From Acephala macrosclerotiorum (lineage: Eukaryota > Ascomycota > Leotiomycetes > Helotiales > Mollisiaceae): a stretch of DNA of 64,000 nucleotides. How positions within the stretch are numbered: the stretch's first letter is position 1; the number at the start of each line of letters is the position of its first letter. A model generated the notes under the pieces. The model was not told where the DNA came from. It ran no database searches and saw nothing but the letters and a program-made list of their open reading frames with translations. Of this stretch, positions 57,092 through 64,000 are shown one piece after another. Both the position numbers and the translations under genes were made by a program. The stretch is from assembly GCA_014904845.1 (NCBI GenBank), contig MU119252.1, positions 124,001 to 188,000 on the forward strand. The letters are read 5' to 3'.

Positions 57092-58849
57092 TCAAACATC
57101 CTTTCCACCAGGCTTCCTCCCATAACAAACGTAACACTCGGCGAAAGCATGAATATTTGGATCTCGCAAATCTTCCCTCGCCCTCGCAATCAAAATTTCA
57201 ATTCTGTCCCTACTCCAACCCAGCCCCCTCGACAACGTACTCAATCCCCAAGCTGGCAACCCTTCTTTCAAATTCTCCTGCAACCAAAGTGCCTGCAACT
57301 TCTGCTGCTTCCCTCTAACCCACCCATTCGTAGCCCAGTAATAGCTCTTCTCAACCACATCTTCAAAACCACGCTCTCTCATCCACTTTCCATAATTCTT
57401 ACCATTCGTCCATGGTCTGCCAAGTTTCGCAGCTGCTTCCATGCACGATTTCTGGAATTCATCCAATGCAGTGCCTTCGAGTGTGCCGTCGATGGATTTT
57501 AGAGGCATGATCGGGTCTTGGAATTCGAAATAGCCGCCGGGAGTTAGGCTTTCGTAGATGGAGGCGATAACGGAGGGTGGATCGCGGAAGCAGGATACTA
57601 GGGCGCGGCCGTGGATATAGTCGAAAGGTTGGGTGAAGATCCATTCTTCTTCTGCATCATTGATTTCGAAGCGGCAGTTTGGTGGAACGCTGAGGGGTAT
57701 TAGCTTAGACTGAGGAGAGAAGAGGGAGCCTTGCTAGAGGGGTTGGATTGGAGATAGGTCTGTGCCGAGGACGCTGGCTGAAGGGTATTCTTGTGCTGGG
57801 GTGTGTCAGCGATGAAACAGTTGCGATCTTTGGAAGATATACCAAATTCAATGGCCCAGATACCAGTCCCAGTTGCAATATCGAGGACATTCTGGGGGTT
57901 TGTGATGGGTGCCAAGTGCAGCTTATTGTTCATGGTCATCACGAAAAGATGGTGCTGGAGATCTGGAGGCTGTTAGCCTAGGCCCATGACAAGTCTGAAA
58001 GTGTGGAAATACCTAATCGCTCTTGCTCCTTTTCGTCATTTGGACCAATGTATTCTGGATGAAACGATCAGTAGGCCGTCATAGCTTTGAGGGTTGCGAA
58101 ACTTACTGCCAGCATGGAATGCATGATAAGTCCGTCCATTTTCTAAAGGGTCATGAGCCCCAAATCTTCGGATTGAACAGAAACTCAACCTTCAACGTAG
58201 CTGAACACACTTTCCCGGAGGGAGACTGTTGAACTTCTGATCTGACTCAGTAAAAGCGTCCAAACGGGACTCTAGGGCGACGGACCCTAGCATTGAACCT
58301 ATCGCCGAATCGGCATCTGAATTCTCTGCTCGTAGCTTCGATTTTTCGAGTTAGTGGTGATTTATTTGCTTGACGATATGAGATACGTACATTTGAGTCT
58401 ACTTCAATGCCCGGATACGATATATATGGTACGTGTTGTAAGCTGCTTGTCAATGTATCACCTGCAGTTGACGACCCTGCATTCGTGGAGGTCTGCTCTC
58501 CATTTGAAGTTGAGATACCATTTCCGTTCCTGATCGACTGAGACTGACCACTTTCATGCTGAGTAAGACTATGAATATCTTGTGATTTTGATGTATCAAT
58601 TTGTTCTCCATGCGGGGGAGGTTGAACCTCTGTTGATGTTGGATAATTGTCAAATGTGGTGGGAGGCACCACTGCAGAAGCCTCATGGCTGGTCACATTA
58701 TCAATCTTCTGGGCGCGATTAATACCTGACAAGCTTTCTTCAGAGCTCAGCGGAAGGGCTGAGCTTGGCTGTGGAGTTGAAGAGAGGGCATTGGCGCTTA
58801 CAGGAAGGTGAGGATGCTCGCGAGCATCTCCCACTTCGTGGGACTCCAT
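57092..58849 (-). CDS. LaeA-like SAM-dependent methyltransferase
   Basis: Seven exons (58849-58391, 58335-58211, 58165-58107, 58054-58013, 57962-57843, 57789-57735, 57689-57092) total 1,458 nt, 485 aa. The N-terminal 150 residues are Ser/Thr/Pro-rich and disordered. The catalytic part runs from SLPPGKFGAHDPLENGRTYH through YIGPNDEKEQERLDLQHHL. It continues with the SAM motif I VLDIATGTGIWAIEF, VLGTDLSPIQPL, VPPNCRFEI, DYIHGRALVSCFRDPP and GGYFEFQDPIMPLKSIDGTL, and ends with LGWSRDRIEILIARAREDL and NIHAF. This is the LaeA-like group, many members of which sit in or control secondary-metabolite loci. The sixth intron (57734-57690) starts GCAAGG, a GC-AG intron. An ATG at 58912 would add 21 residues. 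Confidence 0.88.
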
Positions 58850-59534
58850 GGGACAGGAGTAACGTTGCACCAAGTCTGAGAATGATTGAATGTATGGCCT
58901 GGCCAACAACAATCAAGATGCAGTGATTCTGTGTGACTGATGTTGAGTTGTGTTGCAGATGGTATGTCGTTCGTAAAAGTGGGACTATACAGGAACGCCA
59001 CATTTAGTAAGCAGACATGTGACATTTCACAGTTTTTTAAAAGATATAGCAGGCAGTCTTGGGCATGACAATACCGTGCTAGAAGTCACAATTTGAAGAG
59101 GGTTGACCAAAAGTCTGATGAGAAATAGCATAGGCGGAGTGCACAAATTCAAGGTAAGTTCGCAATTGGCTTTGTGGAACCTGCAAGACCTCAAAGTCAG
59201 CGCTACTCCTTGGCAATACTTAGGGAGCGCTGGGCAGACGTCTAGGAATACTTATATACTCTATGTTCATTTTTTCTTTGCTAGTTCCGTTTTAGTCTGC
59301 GGACCCGAGGGTTGAGCACACGCTGACTAAGCGTGAGCATGCACCGAGGCAACCAAAATCTCAAAATATTTTGTTGCTGGCCTCAACAGCCGCCTTTATA
59401 AGTATCGCCGCAACCACTTCCACTGCCACAACCACAGCCCCTTGCCAGCACCGGATCTTGCAAAGCTATTGCTCGATTCGGGGGCATCCCGACATTCCTC
59501 AAATCATCCTTCTTTTTGCCGACACGACGCGCTT
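58850..59534. promoter_or_regulatory. Divergent promoter region
   Basis: Lies between the methyltransferase (minus) and the HNH protein (plus). An in-frame ATG at 59371 would extend the HNH protein by 55 residues into this stretch. Otherwise no coding or repeat signal. Confidence 0.4.
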
Positions 59535-61224
59535 GATGGACGCGCCTACGCCCGCATCCTCACTCGCAGCCCTCGATACCACCCCATCGAAACTTCGAAG
59601 CTCCCTCGACGAACCGACGATAAAGGCAGAGTATGCAGGTCACTCAGACAATCATATCACCTTCCTCCATCCAGGATACGATGATAGATCTAAGCAGAGC
59701 GTGCTCTTGCGGCTTCAAGCATTCGATCGAGGGGGCGGCGGCTTGCATTTCGGGACAGCTTTGGCAGCATGTCGGATAGTGGCAGGAAACAGCAAGAGTG
59801 GATCCCTCACACGCCAGCGCGATGGTCCGAAAGTCGAGTTACAACACGATGAACTTCTCCGGCACAAGAAATACTACTTCTACAACTCCGATGTCAAGAA
59901 TGAAGTATACCCGGCGTACAAGTCTTTTAGAGACTGGAGCTTCCCGCACGATGACTTTCCCTTTGAATGGTCTGCTACGAATACCGCAGACACGGATAAC
60001 GATAATGCACCACCCTCCGCGTCCGGCTTGGCCGCATTTGTCAGCGCTCGCGATAAGAGTTGTCGAGTATCCGAGAGTAGAGGCGCCGATTATTTCGAAA
60101 GCGCATACCTAGTTCCCCGCGCCGAGGCAGATTGGTTCGAGGCAAATGGAATGGGGGAATATAACTTAAGTCAGACACTACTAGGGGATTGGATGCTTGA
60201 TGATGTCCGGAACTCAATCGCTCTTCGAAAAGATATTCATAGCGCGTTCGATGACCGGAAGTTTGTTATTGTTCCGAAGCAGTCGAAATGGGTTGTTCAG
60301 TTCATAGGTCGCACAAATAGTCTAGGGGACGATTTCCATAACACTCACATTTCTCTTAAAGGAGTTTCCTCCCAATTCTTATACGCCCGGTTTGCCTGGA
60401 CAATCTTTGCTTTTCTATCATCCTTTCTTAACGCTCATATATCAAGAGAGTTGTTGGTCCGGCTTCCTAACGGCCAAGAAGCGGCCAAAAAATATACCTT
60501 CGAGGAAATAAAGGCAGAGTTTTTACCGAGGAGTCGAAGCGCAAGTCCCAGGAAGCGCAAGATGACGATTCCCGAGGAAGTACAGTTCACAACGAAGCGA
60601 GTCTGCCTAGAAAGGAATGCTCGCAGGGCCGTGGGCACAAATCAACAAGACAACTCAGCATACACCTCATTAACATATACAGGCACATCTCTGCCTGGCG
60701 TGTGTTCATCGAAAAGCTCCGCGCAACTAAATATCGATTGGCAGGAGTGGATACGAAGCCGTCGTCCAAGCGATCCTTCATTATACTGTTGTGATTACAA
60801 CAAGGCAGAGGCAGAATCTAGGGAGGGAATCCCGGGAAAGCCGGAATGGGGGGGAGCATACCTATGCGACCAATGTCGGGTGTGGAGTATCTGGAGGATA
60901 GGGACAACGGTGTGGAAGAGGTTTCTTGAGTCCAGCCTGTTCCTCTGCGATGTCTGTTTCTCGATACCCGAAATAATGAGTAGATGTGCCGCTGGGAGGA
61001 GGAAGAGATGTGGGAGAATAGATCCGGACATCCAGAGAAGAAGCGATGAAGGAATTGAAGGAGCCTTCATTCTTTACTCTCACGGAAGAGTCCACTTTGG
61101 GATCTCTGGGAGCTTGTTTGGGCTCTATCAGCATCGTCGTCAAAACTTGACGAATTTAATAGCAGAGAACGTCAAGTCAGACTATGTGAGATTGGCTAAG
61201 AAATGGGGAGGCAAACTCAAATGA
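59535..61224 (+). CDS. HNH endonuclease-domain protein, first HNH His replaced
   Basis: Single exon; the frame is open from 59371 (617 aa), but MDAPTPASSL at 59535 (562 aa) looks like the true start. The middle part has the fungal HNH_2 layout: CRVSESRGADYFESAYLVPR, then AEADWFEANGMGEYNL, DDVRNSIALRKDIHSAFD and RKFVIVPK. The conserved Asn and last His of H-N-H are present, but the usual first His (AHLVPR in relatives, as I recall) is Tyr here, a CAC-to-TAC type change, so nuclease activity may be lost. The C-terminus has two Cys-x2-Cys pairs (CDQC and CDVC, about 27 residues apart), a likely zinc site. There is no signal peptide after the preferred start. Its role is unknown; relatives are spread through fungal accessory regions. 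Confidence 0.82.
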
Positions 61225-61730
61225 CGAGATGCTCAGGGTGCCTAGGGGCTGCTCAGGTGAGTTGGATGAGCTGGGTGAGATGAGGGTGAGCCGAGGATGA
61301 TTGGCGTCCGAGTAAGAGCGGTAAGCTTACTAACTGAGTGTGATGCAAAAGAGAGAAAAAGTGGATCGAAAATACTGGAAAACATCCGAATTTGTGTCGT
61401 GAAATTGACTTACCACTGTAGAACATGCTCGTAAGACTTCAGCAAGATGCGCAACGCAACGACCAAGGCAGGCATACTTTGTTGACCCTTCCACTTGAAG
61501 TATGCGTCCCGGACAGGGTATTGTACCTCCAACTCTGTAAATATCTGTTCTTGTAGCTCGAATGCAAGGTTTTAGAGCAAACAGCAGCTTTTAATAACGC
61601 AGTCGAGGCTTAAGTGGGTATATATTTATAATTTAACGAGGCAAGCGAGAGTTTTCCAACCAAGTGAAGTATAAAAAGCGGTGCAAAAAAGAGTACCCAA
61701 GTAAGTATTTCCAACTATATAATCAATTAT
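61225..61730. other. Intergenic region
   Basis: 3' flank of the HNH gene, then sequence that probably contains the terminal part of the mariner relic (about 61600-61730). No gene. Confidence 0.4.
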
Positions 61731-61870
61731 TCAGTACTTTTTATTGCCTCCCTAGGCAGCAAATACCTTCTGCATCCTATCAGGTATGCTTTTCATCAAT
61801 TTGAGGAGGAATTCTTTAGGAATAGCATCCTAGGTTGCTGGGGAGGCCTCAGGCCATTTAATTCGTTGAT
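61731..61870 (-). mobile_element. Tc1/mariner transposase relic (C-terminus)
   Basis: On the minus strand the text RIKWPEASPAT-stop-DAIPKEFLLKLMKSIPDRM and QKVFAA-stop-GGNKKY, ending at a TGA (61733-61731), matches the C-terminal end of Tc1/mariner transposases (an IPxxxxxxLxxSMPxR pattern followed by GGxTKY). Both internal stops are TAG where Gln is expected, a C-to-T change. The rest of the transposase is not recognisable upstream. Confidence 0.7.
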
Positions 61871-62161
61871 AACAATCACGCCATTAGCAAACGGCATATG
61901 TCCTTAAACAGAAGTATCTCCGCTACTGCATTTCTATCCTTCGGGACGCTTCGCCAGCATCATTCCGATCCTGTATGCCGAACCGAGCCTGTAGATGCAA
62001 CATTTGACCAGGGGGGATACAATTCAGTTTTCAGAATGGCCAGATAGCGAAGGAGACTTCAAATAGATAATGAAGGCGATAAGAGTTTCCTGTCTCTGTT
62101 TTAGAGCTCTGCAACATCAAGATTGCAGGATCTTGTACAATTCCTCTGTTTTATTTCACCA
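61871..62161. other. Leader region
   Basis: Upstream of the dioxygenase gene; nothing recognisable except the fading edge of the mariner relic. Confidence 0.35.
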
Positions 62162-63253
62162 ATGTCGACTGCTGTGTCCGGAACTTCGGCCACTACCTCC
62201 GATGTCCAAGATGGACCACTGGATCTCAATCTCACAGGTGCTGCTAGGTTCGAGACGTTTGGAGACTTCAGAGATGATTTGGCGCGGGATGGTTTTGCTG
62301 TTGTGAAGGGAGCTTTGTCTCGAGAAAAAGCTGCAGAAGCGGTGGACAAATTCTACACGTATCTCGAAGACTTGTACATTCCTCAAATCCCTCTCCCTCC
62401 ATCCAAGCCTCTGACTTTCTGAAGCAACCTCGGCTTCAATCGCCATGATCCCAGCACAATCAAGCGTTCGAAACTACCTTATATCAACGAAAAAGGTATG
62501 ATGATGTACTACGGATCAGCTCACGAAGATTTTGTCTGGGAAGTCCGTAGCGCGCCCGGAGTTATCGAAGCCTTCGAAAAAGTCTTCAACACGCCCGATC
62601 TCATCGTCTCCTTTGACGCTATCAATATCAGTTTCCACGATCGCTCCGACTGGCCTCCCAACACTCCATGGCCTCACCAAGATCAAGACCCCGACAAGCC
62701 CGGATTTCGATGTCTGCAAGGACTGGTCAATCTACAGCCCTGTGGCCCCGACGACGGAGGTCTGATAGCGTGCAAAGGTGCGCATCTTCTATCAGAGCGA
62801 TTTCATGAGGATATGAAGCATGAGGAGCGTATTCCGCAGTGGAATCCTGAATGGTACGGTTTTACAGATGCAGGGATATCTTGGCTGGCAGATCATGGAT
62901 GCACCTGGGAGAAAGTCTGTGCGGACCCGGGCGACTTGATATTGTGGGACTCGAGGACCCCGCATTACAACAAGAGCCCTGAGAATGGCAGTATGCAGGA
63001 TCGGATGGCGGTATATACATGCTATATGCCTGTTGCTAAGGTTTCACAGGAGGATCTGATCAAGAAGAAGGATGCTTGGGATCGCAAAGTTGGAACTTCG
63101 CATTGGCCGAATGCTCAATTTGTGGGTAGCAATACAGCAATGAGGGGTGAGGATCTGAATGGTGTCGAGAGAGTGGAACCTGTTAATCCAGCGGTGTTGA
63201 ATGAGAGAGCTTTCAAGCTCACAGGTGTTCCGTATATCAAGAGCAAGGCCTAG
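62162..63253 (+). CDS. Phytanoyl-CoA dioxygenase-like Fe(II)/2-oxoglutarate oxygenase
   Basis: Two exons, 62162-62373 and 62425-63253 (intron 51 nt, donor GTACAT, acceptor TGAAG), total 1,041 nt, 346 aa. The join restores EDFNLGFNRHDP. The iron facial triad is visible: His155-x-Asp157 in TPWPHQDQDP and the distal His251 in DSRTPHYNKSP, with Arg264 in QDRMAVYTCYMP as the 2-oxoglutarate ligand. The N-terminal segment FRDDLARDGFAVVKGALS is typical of the PhyH fold. Family members hydroxylate lipids or small secondary metabolites. The substrate here is unknown; the lack of a peroxisomal C-terminal signal (it ends IKSKA) speaks against phytanoyl-CoA. An upstream in-frame ATG at 62123 would add 13 residues. 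Confidence 0.9.
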
Positions 63254-63380
63254 AATACTAGAATAATAATCCAATTGCAAGCTTTTATGCTGATAATATT
63301 GAATCCTAGCTAAAGATTCGATATTCATAACTCCATGATCATCACCTTTTATCCTCAAAGCCATCTGAAGCCTTTACTAC

Positions 63381-64000
63381 TCATGATCCCACCATAGAAT
63401 GCGTTACTGCATCGCCGTCCTGCAAAAAGCTCCATGGATCGTCTAACACAAAATCCCCAAGTGTGTTGTTCCACTCACCCATTTGTGGGGGAATATTGTA
63501 CTCCCACTGGTTCTGGACATTGCTCCCACCGACTCCCGGGTCAAAAAATTCCGATGTTACGCTCGGCCCTCGTTGAAGTGTTGTTGCTGGAAAGTCTCTC
63601 CCGACATCGCGATTGTACACTTCTTGTTGGATTTGTTGCTGCAGAATGGTGATTGCTGGTTTGAATTAGCCAGCCATCTTTTGGTCGAGAGCATGGAAAG
63701 TGAGCGATGTGCAGACCTTCAACGAACTTTGGGTGTTGGCTAGTTGGCACAGTCAGCATTTTGTCCAAGTACGTCTCCGATTTCCTGATTGTAAATGAAC
63801 AAATACAAGGATCTAGAAAATGGAAGTATGGGTTGAGTAAAGAGCCAGAGGTTACTAATACGGCCTCAAGAGTGGTTGACAACGGGAATTGAAGCCTCTC
63901 AAGGAATAAATTTTCCTATGCCCCAAGCTTGACTTGGTCGCTTCGAAGAATTCTCGATGAAAATGGACTTAATGTGGCTTAGCTTCGGGGTCTTGAGGTG
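63381..64000 (-). CDS. 3' part of an unrecognised gene (possibly a transcription factor), 5' end outside window
   Basis: The last exon ends at 63381 and encodes an acidic, Gln/Asn-rich tail (LQQQIQQEVYNRDVGRDFPA, then WNNTLGDFVLDDPWSFLQDG). An intron from about 63727 to 63668 (acceptor ACCAG) joins in phase to an upstream exon with ERLQFPLSTTLEAVLVTSG and SETYLDKMLTVPTSQHPKFV. A further acceptor (GCATAG) near 63923 suggests more exons beyond the window. Such tails are common in Zn2Cys6 transcription factors, but no DNA-binding domain is in view, so this is a guess. It lies tail-to-tail with the dioxygenase gene, 127 bp away. Confidence 0.42.

Overview
The window is nuclear DNA of a filamentous ascomycete (Pezizomycotina). 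The signs are short spliceosomal introns of about 48-65 nt with GT(A/G)xGT donors and CTAAC/CTGAC branch sites, C+T-rich leaders, and fungal-only families (2EXR, a HET-like membrane protein, a CorA-like membrane protein, a class II myosin with a fungal N-terminus, a Red1-type zinc-finger protein). A leotiomycete is my guess; the sequence alone does not prove it. I found no rRNA, tRNA or CRISPR array.

Layout. 1-3.9 kb: a long, mostly disordered Seg1-like eisosome protein (minus strand, C-terminus beyond base 1). 5.07-6.3 kb: a two-exon epoxide hydrolase, followed directly by a 441-bp inverted-repeat element. 7.5-9.8 kb: two small proteins with hydrophobic C-terminal tails, the second interrupted by an in-frame TGA. 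10.2-11.7 kb: a pseudogene with seven internal TAG codons and an orphan coding relic. 12.2-14.3 kb: a nine-exon CorA-like gene. 15.3-18.3 kb: a five-exon HET-like membrane protein. 18.98-19.17 kb: four consecutive stem-loops ending in a T15 tract, a candidate structured RNA. 19.3-20.4 kb: a broken quinone-oxidoreductase gene. 22.0-22.7 kb: a 2EXR protein. 23.8-24.1 kb: a small secreted precursor with repeated peptides separated by Arg-Arg, the best candidate for something new. 24.7-29.6 kb: two more pseudogenes (membrane aspartic peptidase-like; secreted Ser/Thr-rich surface protein).

29.9-31.5 kb: an intact four-exon MFS transporter. 31.5-33.2 kb: repeat-rich, gene-free DNA. 33.2-45.3 kb is a conserved housekeeping core: a Red1-like RNA-elimination protein and a class II myosin, divergently transcribed from a 622-bp shared promoter. 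46-47.4 kb: an F-box protein. 48.4-52.2 kb: a family-2 glycosyltransferase fused to a very long Ser-rich N-terminal region. 52.6-56.6 kb: an unknown protein followed by two decaying tandem copies of its C-terminal module, with a Harbinger-type MITE between them. 57.1-64 kb: a seven-exon LaeA-like methyltransferase, an HNH protein lacking the first HNH histidine, a Tc1/mariner relic, a phytanoyl-CoA-dioxygenase-like enzyme and the 3' part of one more gene.

The housekeeping genes are intact, while most decayed genes lie in 9-30 kb and 53-62 kb together with transposon pieces. The decay is dominated by C-to-T or G-to-A type stops, as expected of repeat-induced point mutation (RIP). Exon models were built by hand from splice signals and reading-frame continuity; every spliced total given is a multiple of three.
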